A stretch of DNA of 40,123 bases from Ruminococcaceae bacterium UBA5905 (GCA_002431285.1 DJEF01000037.1:1-40123); one strand, 5' to 3'; counted from the stretch's first letter, positions 28,663 through 38,050 are shown. Notes: a model not told the origin generated them from the sequence alone. Translations and numbers: made by a program.

Positions 28663-28680
28663 ATTGGCGGTTTATATGCA

Positions 28681-28717
28681 AACAGCGCGCCCCCGGCATT
28701 GCCGGGGGCGCGCTGTT
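28681..28717. terminator. Very stable hairpin between convergent transcripts
   Basis: A perfect 17-base-pair GC-rich stem (28681-28697 with 28701-28717) closes a 3-base ATT loop. It lies 18 bases after the GH38 stop and 129 bases after the minus-strand operon end at 28846. Neither side has a full T run, so it probably serves as a shared terminator or 3-prime end protector. Confidence 0.7.
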
Positions 28718-28845
28718 ATCTATTGCTCCGGGGCTGTACGCCCGATATAGCCGCCCTGATGAGAATATGGCACTACTGACCCAGAGGGACCATCGTTCCC
28801 GTTTCTCCGACGATCCTTGCGGCACACCGGGATTGCGGGAATTCT

Positions 28846-29085
28846 TCAGCCCAGCGGTTCTTCCGAAAAAATCAGCACACTGTCGTGCCCCCAGGGGCTG
28901 ATGGCGGTGAACTGTGGCGCCGTGTTTTCCTCTGCGGCGGAAAAACGCCCGCTCTCCGGGTCGAACCAGGTCACATACAGCAGCCGCGCCTGCTGCTGCC
29001 GCTGAATGAACCGGGGAGCCGTGTCCGCCAGATAGGGGAAATACTGTCCGTCCCGCTCGATAATCTCGTGATGTACTGTCAGCAT
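28846..29085 (-). CDS. Small protein of unknown function at the end of the sugar operon
   Basis: This encodes 79 residues, starting with ATG at 29085 and GGGAG 6 bases upstream. I recognise no family. The sequence is not low in complexity and looks like a folded domain: HHEIIERDGQYFPYL, then LLYVTWFDPESGRFS, then FTAISPWGHDSVLIF. There are no membrane segments or signal peptide. It lies in the same frame as the truncated epimerase upstream, separated by one TGA and five codons. It could therefore be a separate small gene or the surviving 3-prime part of a larger one joined by deletion. Its reading direction and position fit the sugar operon. Confidence 0.6.
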   Translation of the reverse strand: MLTVHHEIIERDGQYFPYLADTAPRFIQRQQQARLLYVTWFDPESGRFSAAEENTAPQFTAISPWGHDSVLIFSEEPLG

Positions 29086-29100
29086 AGGTCGCTCCCGCGG

Positions 29101-29289
29101 TCACAGACCGCATGCTGCCAGCTGATGGGACAGCAGCAGCCGCTTGGCGGCGGTCATATCCGGCAGCGCTCCGGCGGCGATCTCCAGCACGTCAAAGCCC
29201 AGCGCCTTCACCTTTTTCACATAAGGGAAATAGTCCGCCGACCATTCCCGCTCCCAGAATGCGTAGTAGATACCGACGGGATTCAGCAT
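29101..29289 (-). pseudogene. N-terminal fragment of a ketose 3-epimerase-like (psicose/tagatose epimerase) gene
   Basis: Only 62 codons remain. The opening NPVGIYYAFWEREW and GFDVLEIAAGALPDM match the N terminus of D-psicose/D-tagatose 3-epimerases, TIM-barrel enzymes of about 290 residues. It then stops at a TGA (29101). None of the three frames downstream resembles the rest of the family, so about three quarters of the gene is missing, probably by deletion. The start ATG overlaps the stop of the DeoR-type gene (ATGCTGA), showing that the original operon was tightly packed. As it stands it cannot form a barrel. Confidence 0.7.
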
Positions 29290-30063
29290 ACGATCACCTC
29301 CACCGGGACGGATTCCAGTTTGCTGCGGGTCTCGGTGTCCAGTCCGTCGTCGGTGACGAGGGTGTCCACCTCCGAAAGCGTGGCGAATTTGGCAAAGCTC
29401 TCGGCGCCGAATTTCGAGGAATCGCAGATCAGCACCACCGAGGACGCCATATCTATGAGGGCCTTTTTTCACCTGTGCCTGCTCCATATCCGGGGTGCAC
29501 AGCTCCCCGTCGGCGTTGACGGCGTTGGTGGCGAGGAACGCCTTATCCACCCGCAGAGAGCGCAGCGCCGCATTGGTCATAGCGCCCACCGTGCAGGAGA
29601 AACCCCGCCGCAGAGCGCCGCCTGCCAGCACCACCGTGATGCCGGCATATTCCTCCAGCAGACAGGCGATGCGGATGTCGGAGGTCACCACCGTCACATG
29701 GTTTTTGCCCGCCAGCTGCTGCGCCAGGCACAGAGCGGTGGTGCCGGTGTCGAGGGCGACGGTGTCTCCGTCCTCGATGAGCTGCGCCGCCCGGCGGGCG
29801 ATGCGCTCCTTTTCGGGGCGGTTCAGTGCGCTCTTTTGCACTGAGGTGGGTTCAACCCCGGCTTTCGTCCCGGAGATGGCGCCGCCGTGGGTGCGCTTGA
29901 GCAGCCCCTGCTTTTCCAGCTGATTCAGGTCGTTGCGGATGGTGGCGGAGGAAACGCCGAACTGCGCGCACAGCTCTGTCACCAGCAGTTTGTTCTTGCG
30001 GCGCAGCTCCGCTACGATCTTCCGCTGCCGTTCTTCGGCAAACATAGGCTCATCGTGGGTCAT
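29283..30063 (-). pseudogene. DeoR-family sugar repressor, interrupted by a one-base indel
   Basis: The N-terminal part is intact: HTH_DeoR with ERQRKIVAEL, VSSATIRNDLNQLEKQGLLKRTHGG, then the sugar-phosphate sensor domain with VALDTGTTALCLAQQL and TVVTSDIRIACLLEEY. At a run of six A residues (plus coordinates 29464-29469) the frame shifts. Removing one A restores the expected KKALIDMASS and continues to a proper C terminus EVIVC with stop at 29283. The restored length is 259 residues. AGGAGG lies 6 bases before the ATG at 30063, inside the kinase gene end. It probably represses this operon. It may be truly broken, phase-variable, or a sequencing error. Confidence 0.85.
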
Positions 30064-31552
30064 CAGACATCCTCCTTTTGATACCGGATATAGGTCTCCA
30101 GCAGCCGGGTGTACCGGCTGTATTGCTTTTCATACGCCGCATAGCGGGCGGGATCGTGGCGGATGGGGCGGCATCCTCCGGGCAGGCGAACAGCCCGGCC
30201 AGATTCCGCTCTGTGTGATCGGTGGCGTATGCTGCCAGCAGCGCCATGGTCTGGGGCGCGGAGCGCAAGGCTCCGGCGGCGTGATAGTCCGCCCCCAGCA
30301 CATCCGCCTTGATGCGGCAAAACACCGCGCTCCTGGCGCCGCCGCCCACGCAGCGGACCGCTTTCAGCCGGTCGATGCAGCCGGTGCTGCGCATCACGGC
30401 GAGATAGCCCTTATATTCAAAGGCGATCGCCTCCATCACCGCCCGGAACAGCTCTCCCTTACCCGTCCGGGGGGGTGATGCCGGCGAATACGCCGTCCAA
30501 CCCCTCCTCCGGCGGAAAGGTGCGCCCGGACAGATGGGGGAGGAACAGCGCCCCGCTGTCGGCGGCGGCCGCCAGCCGATCCAGCTCGGCCAGGTCGGTA
30601 TGCACCAGCTCCGAGAACCATGGGAGGGTCAGTCCGCCGCCGGTCACATAGGAGAGGGGCAGATACAGCCCATCGATCACGCTGCGGGAAACCAGCACCG
30701 TGCGATGGGCGGTATCGGGGGCGAACCGATCGGTGCAGCAGGCGAACACCGAGGCGGTGCCCGCCACATCGTACGCCAGCCCCGGCTCCACGATACCGGC
30801 CCCCAGGCTGGAGGCGGCGGTGTCGCCGCACCCGGCGATCACGGCGGGGGTATTCCCCAGCCCCATCGCCTCCGCATACGCCGGCAGCACCGTGCCGATA
30901 CGCTCTGTGGGGGCGCAGATGCGGGGCAGCTTATCCGCCGCCACCCCGAAATGCGCCAGCAGCGCCCCATCAAAGCACCGGTGCACTGTATCGGCGAAGT
31001 TGTTGAAATGCAGATAGGTATAGTCCATGAACGCCTGCTCCGCCCGCAGCCCGCACAGCCGCCCGGCGACAAAGCCGTTGGGCATGACGAATTTGGCGGT
31101 GCGGGCGTACCGCTCCGCTCCTGCCGCCGGATACGCAGCATCCGGGCGGCGTGAGAATGGATCACCTGTCCGCCGCTCTGACGGACGCACACCTCCTCCG
31201 CCTGCTCCCGGATGAACGCCGCACCCGGCGCACAGCGGTTATCCAGCCAGGAATCCAGCGGCCCCACCGGGTCAAAGGCGGTGTCGATCCCCATAATACC
31301 GCTCATCTGTCCGTCGATGCCCATGGCGGCGACGATGGGGCGGGTCAGCCCGGCGTTTTCCACCGCCTCCCGCGCCGAGCGGATCACGGAATGAAAAATG
31401 GCGGCGGGGTCCTCCGTAACGGAGCCGTCTGCCCCCCGCAGCAGCGCCGAGGGGACAAAGGCGCTGCCGAGGATACGCCCGGCGGCGTCGGTCAGCACGG
31501 TCTTGGTGCCCTGTGTGCCGATGTCGGTGCCGAGAAAGAGGGGAGTGCTCAT
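30063..31552 (-). pseudogene. FGGY-family carbohydrate kinase, three single-base frameshifts
   Basis: The protein is spread over three frames. The opening LGTDIGTQGTKTVL is the FGGY phosphate-1 motif. GIDGQMSGIM, ARTAKFVMPNGFVAGRL, AGCGDTAASSLGAG, YDVAGTASVF and VGGGARSAVF follow. Shifts lie near 31117 (one G missing on the plus strand in CTCCGCTC), in the seven-G run 30469-30475 (one too many) and in the four-G run 30165-30168 (one too few). Correcting all three gives 496 residues, exactly in frame from ATG 31552 to TGA 30063, a normal kinase length. The enzyme would phosphorylate a ketose or polyol such as xylulose. AGGTGA precedes the start. It follows the zinc dehydrogenase by 16 bases and overlaps the DeoR start by 1 base. 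Confidence 0.88.
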
Positions 31553-31568
31553 GGTGCTTCACCTGCCG

Positions 31569-32606
31569 TTATTCCATAATGATGACGTTTTTCAGCCCGA
31601 TCCCCTGTTTGGTGCGCCGGATTCCCTCGGCAATGTCGCTCAGGGGCAGCCGGGCGGTCACCAGCGGCCGCGCATCCAGGACCCCGGAGGAGATGAACCG
31701 CAGAGTCTTGCGATACTGAGTCAGACTGGCGCGGGTGGTGCCGGAGACGATCAGCTGCTTATAGTGGATGGCGTTGGTGTCGATGGGCACCTTGCCCGCC
31801 GAGGCGGGCACGCCGCCGAAGAAGATGATCCGGGCGCCGATGGCTGCCAGCTGGGTGGTGTTTGACTGCACCGCCGGCACGGGACAGGCGGTGATGATGG
31901 CGTCCATGCCCACGCCGCCGGTGACCCGCCGCACCTCCTCGGTCAGATCCCCGGTGAGAGGCTCAATCGCCGGATATAGCTGCCGGGCAGCCTCCAGCCG
32001 CTGCTGGGACAGGTCGTTAAGATAGACCTTCCCCCCCGCCATCAGCGCCAGCGCACAGTGCATAATTCCGATAGGACCGGCACCGATCACCAGCACATTG
32101 TCGCCGGGGTGGATATCCGCCCGCTCAAAGCCGTTGCACACACAGGAGAGGGGCTCATTGATGGCGCCCTCCTCATAGGAAACATTGTCCTCCAGCACGC
32201 AGACGTTGCCTGCCCGCACCGCCTGCGCCGGCACCAGGCAGTATTCCGCAAAGCCGCCGTCCAGATTGATGCCCAGCGCCTGATAGGTGGGGCAGAGATG
32301 GCTGTTTCCCGCCACGCACTGGGGGCAGATGCCGCAGCCCATATTGGGGGCGACCGCCACCCGCTGCCCGACCCGGTAGCCGGTGACGCCGGCGCCCAGC
32401 CGGGCAATCTCTCCGGCGATCTCATGCCCCAGGGTGCGGGGATGGGCGCCGTCGATGCCCTTGGCGCCGCAGGTGATCATCCGCACATCCGTGCCGCATA
32501 CCGCGGCGGCCTTTACCCGGAGAAGCAGCTCCCCGGCAGCCGGGGTCGGGGTGGGCACCTCCTCCAGCCGTACGTCGTCGATGCCGTACATTCTCGCAGC
32601 TAACAT
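31569..32606 (-). CDS. Zinc-dependent medium-chain dehydrogenase (sorbitol/threonine dehydrogenase type)
   Basis: This encodes 345 residues and is intact. Catalytic zinc ligands are Cys37 and the His61-Glu62 pair (GHE). The structural zinc loop has Cys91, Cys94, Cys97 and Cys105. The NAD-binding motif is VLVIGAGPIGIMHCALA. It probably oxidises a sugar alcohol or similar polyol in the cytoplasm with NAD. The start has AGGAGG 9 bases upstream. It sits between the Gfo/Idh gene (16 bases upstream) and the kinase, giving a dehydrogenase-then-kinase order common in polyol pathways. Confidence 0.93.
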   Translation of the reverse strand: MLAARMYGIDDVRLEEVPTPTPAAGELLLRVKAAAVCGTDVRMITCGAKGIDGAHPRTLGHEIAGEIARLGAGVTGYRVGQRVAVAPNMGCGICPQCVAGNSHLCPTYQALGINLDGGFAEYCLVPAQAVRAGNVCVLEDNVSYEEGAINEPLSCVCNGFERADIHPGDNVLVIGAGPIGIMHCALALMAGGKVYLNDLSQQRLEAARQLYPAIEPLTGDLTEEVRRVTGGVGMDAIITACPVPAVQSNTTQLAAIGARIIFFGGVPASAGKVPIDTNAIHYKQLIVSGTTRASLTQYRKTLRFISSGVLDARPLVTARLPLSDIAEGIRRTKQGIGLKNVIIME

Positions 32607-32622
32607 CGTTTTCTACCTCCTA

Positions 32623-33660
32623 TTATACCAGCTGATCGCCGTCAATTGCAACAATGCGCTTTTCCCGGATGGACAGGTTTCCGGCGTTGACGGTCAGCAC
32701 CGCCATTTTGCCGTCGTAGCCGGTCACCAGCGGCTGACTGTCCTCCGCCATGGTGCAGGCAAACGCCCGATCCTCCTGTAAATAGGCGTCGGCAAACAGG
32801 TTTTTCCAGCTGTTGATGTATTCTTCCCTGCGGTGCATATCGCTCTGGCACAGGGTCACGGAATTTTCCCGGGTATTCCCCAGATAGATGCAGCCCCGGG
32901 TACCCAAAATCTCGCAGCGGGCATCGTAGCCGTACAGCACTCCCTGTGCGCCGTCGATGATGCCCTGACAGCCGTTGACGAAGGAGGCGTTCAGGGTCAC
33001 ATTGTCATAGAAATCGGGAAAATCCTTTTTGGCATCGGGGCAGCGGAAATTGCCGCCGATAGCAAACACGGTCTTAAAATCGCTGCCGGTGAACCAGCGC
33101 AGGGTGTCGATATCGTGGCTGTTGACCTCTGCCAGCGGACCGTTGGATTTGGAAATGTCGTACATCCACGGCTTGGGGATGCTGGGGCCTCGGGTGTTGG
33201 AGCGCACCATCACCACATCGCCGATGGAACCGGCGTCGATCATCCGTTTCGCCTCGGCAAAGGAGCGGTCAAACCGGCGCATAAAGGCAATCTGCAGCTT
33301 CACCCCATTATCCCGGGCAGCCTGCTCCATGCGGTCGCACTCCTCCACGGTCATCGCCATAGGCTTTTCGCACAGGATATGCTTTTTGGCGTTGGCGGCG
33401 GCGATGGCAATTTCGCAATGAAACTTGGTGGGGGTGGCGATGATCACGGCGTCGATGGTATCGTCCGCCATCACATCGCGATAGTCGGTATACGCCTTGT
33501 CCAGCTCCAGCTCCTTGGCCGCCACGGCGGCAGCGTCGCCCACCGGGTCGCAGACGGCGGTGATGCGGGCATACGGGACGGAGGTTTTGAAGTTCCGGGC
33601 ATGAATCATGCCCGCCCGTCCGGCGCCGATGAGCGCAATGTGGAATTTTTCGTGTGTCAT
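32623..33660 (-). CDS. Gfo/Idh/MocA-family oxidoreductase
   Basis: This encodes 345 residues and is intact. The N-terminal Rossmann fold has IALIGAGRAGMIHARN (residues 7-22) and the EKP motif in HILCEKPMAM, whose lysine contacts substrate and cofactor. The C-terminal alpha/beta domain has EVNSHDIDTLRWFTG, with the His-Asp pair typical of inositol dehydrogenase-like enzymes. Substrate candidates are inositol, a 3-keto sugar or another sugar. The start is set at 33660 (AAGGGGAA upstream), not the longer open frame at 33714. Its ATG overlaps the stop of the preceding gene (ATGA), so the two are coupled. Confidence 0.94.
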   Translation of the reverse strand: MTHEKFHIALIGAGRAGMIHARNFKTSVPYARITAVCDPVGDAAAVAAKELELDKAYTDYRDVMADDTIDAVIIATPTKFHCEIAIAAANAKKHILCEKPMAMTVEECDRMEQAARDNGVKLQIAFMRRFDRSFAEAKRMIDAGSIGDVVMVRSNTRGPSIPKPWMYDISKSNGPLAEVNSHDIDTLRWFTGSDFKTVFAIGGNFRCPDAKKDFPDFYDNVTLNASFVNGCQGIIDGAQGVLYGYDARCEILGTRGCIYLGNTRENSVTLCQSDMHRREEYINSWKNLFADAYLQEDRAFACTMAEDSQPLVTGYDGKMAVLTVNAGNLSIREKRIVAIDGDQLV

Positions 33661-34263
33661 AAGGATTCCCCTTTCTCTGTGATAGCAAAAATACGGTAAC
33701 TGCATTCCGACCAATTGGCATCAACCGGCTCGACGGTGACGGTCAGCTGCTCCTGCCCAGCAGTATAGTGTGCCGGAACAGTGAAGCTGTCCTCCAAGAG
33801 GCTGTAAATGGGGTTGGAATCCGCGAACAGCCACTGCCGCTCGGTGACCCGCTGCCCGTTGACGTACACCGTGGCGCATTGCCGCCCCCGATCCTGCAGC
33901 GAGACCCGTTTCAGCACGACCCCCCGGTTATCCGCCGGGATCGGCACGGTGAACTGCGACCGGTGCATATCCCGCACGCAGGTATAGGCGTGATATTGCT
34001 CATGGATGCCGTTTTCAAACCGGTTCTCTCCCGTTTCCCGCCGTCCGTCGGTGGTATAGCCGGGGCCGTCGGCTTCCATCAGCACCCATTCGCCGTTCTC
34101 ATCCGGATATAAGCCCCAATCCCAGTCGGCGTTATCGCCGCACTTGGAGATGCTCCCCTCATAGCGGATGTCGGCGTGAGCATCCATCCGCGGCAAGGAA
34201 CCCCAAGCCGTTAACCGGGAGCATCCCCGGGTCGGCATTCCATAATTTGGCATACGCTTTCAT
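33657..34263 (-). pseudogene. DUF2961/GH172-like glycosidase remnant with internal deletion and one-base frameshift
   Basis: From ATG 34263 the frame reads KAYAKLWNADPGMLPVNGLG, then shifts at the four-C run 34201-34204 (plus strand). Removing one base joins it to SLPRMDAHADIRYEGSIS and gives 201 residues in all. The N-terminal 65 residues, including GDNADWDWGLYPDENGEWV and ADGPG, resemble the start of DUF2961 proteins. The last 130, including GENRFENGIHEQYHAY, RGVVLKRVSLQDRGRQ and VYVNGQRVTER, resemble the end. The usual length is about 360-400, so roughly 180 residues seem to be missing at about 34060. GH172 members cleave fructo- or arabinofuranosidic bonds. This remnant is probably inactive. 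The promoter at 34286-34313 and overlap with the next gene show it was the first gene of the operon. Confidence 0.65.
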
Positions 34264-34285
34264 TTCATTTCGTATTCTTTCATTT

Positions 34286-34313
34286 GTTATAGCATACGAA
34301 CCGCGTTTGTCAA
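34286..34313 (-). promoter_or_regulatory. Promoter of the minus-strand sugar operon
   Basis: Read on the minus strand, a perfect TTGACA (34313-34308) and TATAAC (34291-34286) are 16 bases apart. Transcription would start near 34279, only about 16 bases before the ATG at 34263, so the leader is very short and a strong ribosome site is lacking. Confidence 0.75.
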
Positions 34314-34437
34314 GTGTCTGTGGACAAAATACTGCAGCTGTCAGAAAGCGAAAGGCGGCTGTATGCGGGCGGATCCTCTGCCATCCCGCCGTATGCTGCC
34401 AACCGAATGAACAAGGCAGGCGCACGGACGGCAATAC

Positions 34438-34472
34438 AAAAAGCCGCGGCTCGACTTGAGCCGCGGCTTTTT
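34438..34472. terminator. Bidirectional intrinsic terminator
   Basis: AAAAAGCCGCGGCTC (34438-34452) pairs perfectly with 34458-34472 around a 5-base loop, giving five Ts on both strands. It ends the ABC transporter operon (stop at 34485) and insulates the sugar operon promoter downstream. Confidence 0.9.
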
Positions 34473-34484
34473 GCATCTTTATGT

Positions 34485-36215
34485 TTACAGTTTCCAGTCG
34501 ATGGTCTGCTTTTTGCCGCCGACAAAGTTCGCGTAAATACCGGGTTCGGCAATCAGCTGCTCATGCTTCCCTTGCTGCACAATACAGCCGTGGTCGATGA
34601 CGAGAATCTGATCGGCGCGGCGCACGGTTTTCAGCCGATGGGCGATCATGATGATGGTCTTGTCCCGGGTCAGCGCTTCGATGGCTTTTTGCAGCCGGTC
34701 CTCGTTCTCCGGATCAACATTTGCCGTTGCCTCGTCCAGAATCACGATGGGGGCGTTTTTCAGCATGGCGCGGGCGATGGAGATACGTTGCTTTTCGCCG
34801 CCGGAAAGGCTGGCGCCGCCCTCGCCGATGACCGTGTTGTAGCCGTTGGGCAAGCCTGCGATAAAGTCGTCGCAGCAGGCGGCCTGCGCCGCCGCCACGA
34901 CCTCCTCATGGGTGGCATCCGGGCGCCCGAACTTGATGTTATTTTCGATGGTGTCGGCGAATAGATACACGTTCTGGAACACCATACTAATCTGGTTCAT
35001 AAGGGACTCCAGCGTGTAGTCTCGTACATCATAGCCGCCGATCTTCACGCTGCCGCTGTCCGTGTCCCAAAAGCGGGCGATCAGATTGCAGAAGGTGGTC
35101 TTGCCGCTGCCGGAGGGACCGATCACCGCCGTGGTGGTCTTATCGGGCAGCGTCACGGAAATATGGTGCAGGATCGGTTTCTGCGCATAGGAAAAGCTCA
35201 CATCGTCAAACACAATGTCGTGTGTTGCGGGGTTCAGCGGTTTCCCGTTTTCGTCCATCCGCGGCATATCCTCGGTTTCCTCCGTGCGGTCAATGGCGGC
35301 TGCCGCCAGGCGCAGCATGGAGACTCCCATGCCGAATGCCTTGATTTGGTTAAAGACCAGAAAGGACATGACCAGCACCATCAGCGCATTGGCCAGGCTC
35401 ATGCCGCCGTGTATCCGCAGCAGGATTGCCGCCAGCATCATCCCCACACCGGCCATCTGAAGAACCGCCTCCTGCAATGCGGTATAGGGCGTGAGAATAT
35501 TCGCGACTTCGACATTGCTGCGGCGGTTATACTCCAGCGCATCCTGCAACTTTTTGTCGCCCTTGCCGGTCAGATTGAAGGATTTGACGACGCTCATCCC
35601 CTGTACCGTCTCCAACACGGCTTCAGTCAGCGCGGTCTGGGATCGCTGCGTGTCGCTGGCAATCGCCGCGGATTTTTTCTCCATTGCGGAGACGGCGCAC
35701 AAATACAGGGCGATGCCTGCCAGAACGATCAGCCCGATGCGCCAGTCAAAGATGAGAATCAGCACCGCAAACACGGCGGTGGTGATCAGCCCGCCGAGAA
35801 TGTTGACCAGCACCATGGGGACCATGCTCTCGATGCTGCCGACAACGGTGGTGCATACGCCCGAGAGCTGCCCAAGACTGTTCTCGTTGAAGAACCCCAT
35901 AGGCACGCTTTTCAGCCGGTCCGCAATGGCGATCCGGCGATCCGCCGCCATAAAGTAGCCGGCGTGGGTTTGCAGCATTTTGGAAAAGCTGGCGCTGACG
36001 GCGCCGCCGAATACGGCGATCAGTTCGCAGCCAAGGGCGATCCATGCGGTTCTACCGCCCCGGGCGCCGCCCGTCAGCGCGAGAACCACAAAGTAGATCG
36101 CCGCCACCTGAAACATTTGCAGCAGGGCATTCAGAAAGTCCACCGCCACGGATTTATTGATATTCTTTCTCTCATTTCCGGCGAAACGCCAGATTTTACG
36201 GAATGCTTCGATCAT
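34485..36215 (-). CDS. ABC transporter half-molecule (permease-ATPase fusion), second of a pair
   Basis: This encodes 576 residues. An N-terminal six-helix exporter domain (about 15-310) is followed by the ATPase domain with Walker A GPSGSGKTT, Q-loop MVFQNVYLF, signature LSGGEKQRIS, Walker B IVILDEATANVD and H-loop AHRL. It belongs to the MdlB/multidrug type of heterodimeric exporters in the cytoplasmic membrane. The start overlaps the stop of the first half-transporter gene by 4 bases (ATGA). The operon also includes a TetR regulator upstream, suggesting inducible efflux of a toxic compound. It is followed by a bidirectional terminator. Confidence 0.94.
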   Translation of the reverse strand: MIEAFRKIWRFAGNERKNINKSVAVDFLNALLQMFQVAAIYFVVLALTGGARGGRTAWIALGCELIAVFGGAVSASFSKMLQTHAGYFMAADRRIAIADRLKSVPMGFFNENSLGQLSGVCTTVVGSIESMVPMVLVNILGGLITTAVFAVLILIFDWRIGLIVLAGIALYLCAVSAMEKKSAAIASDTQRSQTALTEAVLETVQGMSVVKSFNLTGKGDKKLQDALEYNRRSNVEVANILTPYTALQEAVLQMAGVGMMLAAILLRIHGGMSLANALMVLVMSFLVFNQIKAFGMGVSMLRLAAAAIDRTEETEDMPRMDENGKPLNPATHDIVFDDVSFSYAQKPILHHISVTLPDKTTTAVIGPSGSGKTTFCNLIARFWDTDSGSVKIGGYDVRDYTLESLMNQISMVFQNVYLFADTIENNIKFGRPDATHEEVVAAAQAACCDDFIAGLPNGYNTVIGEGGASLSGGEKQRISIARAMLKNAPIVILDEATANVDPENEDRLQKAIEALTRDKTIIMIAHRLKTVRRADQILVIDHGCIVQQGKHEQLIAEPGIYANFVGGKKQTIDWKL

Positions 36216-37955
36216 TCTGCGTCACCATCCTTTGCTCCCATATGCGCCTGCCACATATCGCGGTAGAGGGCGCAGCTGTGCAGCAGCTCCTCGTGGGTGC
36301 CCTGGGCCTCGATGCGGCCGTTCTGCACCACGGCGATATTGTCCGCCCCCGTGATGGTGGACAGCCGGTGGGCGATCACGATCACTGTTTTATTCTCCAC
36401 CAGTTTTGCCACTGCGTTTTGAATGACCGCCTCGTTTTCGGGGTCGATATAGGCGGTCGCCTCATCCAGAATAATGATCGGTGCGTCCTTCAGCATGGCG
36501 CGGGCGATGGCGATGCGCTGCCGCTCGCCGCCGGACAAATGCGCGCCGCCTCCGCCGACCACCGTGTCAAAGCCCTTTTCCAAGTCCCCGATAAAGCTGT
36601 CGCAGCCGGCCTCATGCGCCGCCGCCTCCACCTCGGCATCGGTGGCATTCCGCCGCCCCATACGGATATTCTCCCGCACGGTGTCGTCAAACAGATAGTT
36701 GTCCTGGGAGACGAACGCCACCTGATCGTACAGTTCGCTGAGGGGGATTTCCTTCAAGTCGTGCCCGCCCATGGTGATCGTGCCGTTCTGCACATCCCAG
36801 AAACCGGCGATGAGCTTTGCCAGCGTGGATTTTCCGGAGCCGGACGGCCCGACCAGTGCGGTCATGCGGTGTTGGGGGATGGACAGGCTGACGTCGTGCA
36901 GAATTTCTTTATCCTCGTGATAGCCAAAGGAAACATTTTTGACGGCGATGCTGTGATCGGTCAATCGGACATCCTGTGCGCTGTGCTCCTGCTCCTCGGC
37001 TTTCAGAATTTCATCCACCTGAGAAACGGTTGTGCCCACCTGCGCCAAAGTATCGACGAAATTGAATGCCGCCACAATCGGCGCCGCCATACCGAGGGCC
37101 AGAATGATCACTGTGATAAAGGTTTCTGCTGTCAGTGTGCCGTGAGTATAGAACAGCCAGCCGAAGGGCAGGATCGTCAGCATCTGCGCCGGAAAAAAGG
37201 CGTAGGCCATGGACATCCCCAGCTGACTGCGGCGCATCCAGTCGTAGTAATACTGGGCATTGGCGCGCACTTTGTCGGTGAGCCTGGTATACGAAGCCTT
37301 GCCCTGATTGAACGCCTTGATGACTTCGATGCCGTGTATGTATTCGATCATGGTGCCGCTCATTTCGGTCGTCGCCTTGACCGCGCCTGCATAATCCTTG
37401 GCATAGCCGCCCATGACGGTCATCATAAAAACAAATGCGATGGGGAATACCGCCAGCGACAGCAGCGCCAGCCGCCAATCGAGAATGAACAGGTAGAGGA
37501 CCGTCAGCACCGGGGCGACGATATTCGCCGTCATCTCCGGGAACAGGTGCGCCAGGGTTGTTTCCATACCGTCCACCTGATCGACGATGATCTCCTTGAG
37601 CTTGCCGCTGGATGTATCCATCACCGTGCCGAGGGGGCAGGCGGGGCAGTTTGGCCAGGAGCTTCTGTCGGACGGTTTTCAGTATGTTGAAAGTGGCCTT
37701 GTGGGAGATGCCCAGCGCGCCGTTGTAGAGCGCCGTGCGGACGAGAAAGCCGCCCAGCGCCGTCAGCAGCCACGGCAGATAGGCTGAAAACGCCGTTTCC
37801 CCCGCAAGCAGCAGCACGATCATCTTCGCCGCGGCAACATACGGCGCCATACCGCAGACGACGCCGACCACGGCCAGGATCACCGCCGCGATGAGCTTGC
37901 CATGCTCTTTCTCGCCAAGCTCCCAGATGCGCCCGACCGGGCTTTGTTCTTTCAT
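36212..37955 (-). pseudogene. ABC transporter half-molecule, first of a pair, with a one-base frameshift
   Basis: From ATG 37955 (AGGAGG 9 bases upstream) the N-terminal 106 or so residues read normally, including a transmembrane helix AAVILAVVGVVCGMAPYV. At a five-G run (37633-37637, plus strand) the frame shifts. Removing one base restores PLGTVMDTSSGKLKEI and gives 580 residues. The ATPase part is complete: GPSGSGKST, LSGGERQRIA, IIILDEATAYID, AHRL. The remaining 470 codons are open from a downstream ATG, but a protein starting there would lack the first two helices. The neighbours (TetR regulator and intact partner) argue for a functional unit, so a sequencing error is likely. Confidence 0.88.
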
Positions 37956-38050
37956 GAAGCATTACCTCCTGTGAATTAGCGGCGGCTAACCGCTAGGCTT
38001 ATAGAAAGGCCGTCGGTGGGGACAGCCTGTCTGTACGTTTGATCGCTGCG

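Noticed and set aside
29101..29113. Selenocysteine at the TGA between the epimerase fragment and the small protein
   Set aside because: No selenocysteine is known at this place in the epimerase family, the sequence after the TGA does not continue the epimerase, and no obvious selenocysteine insertion hairpin was seen next to it.
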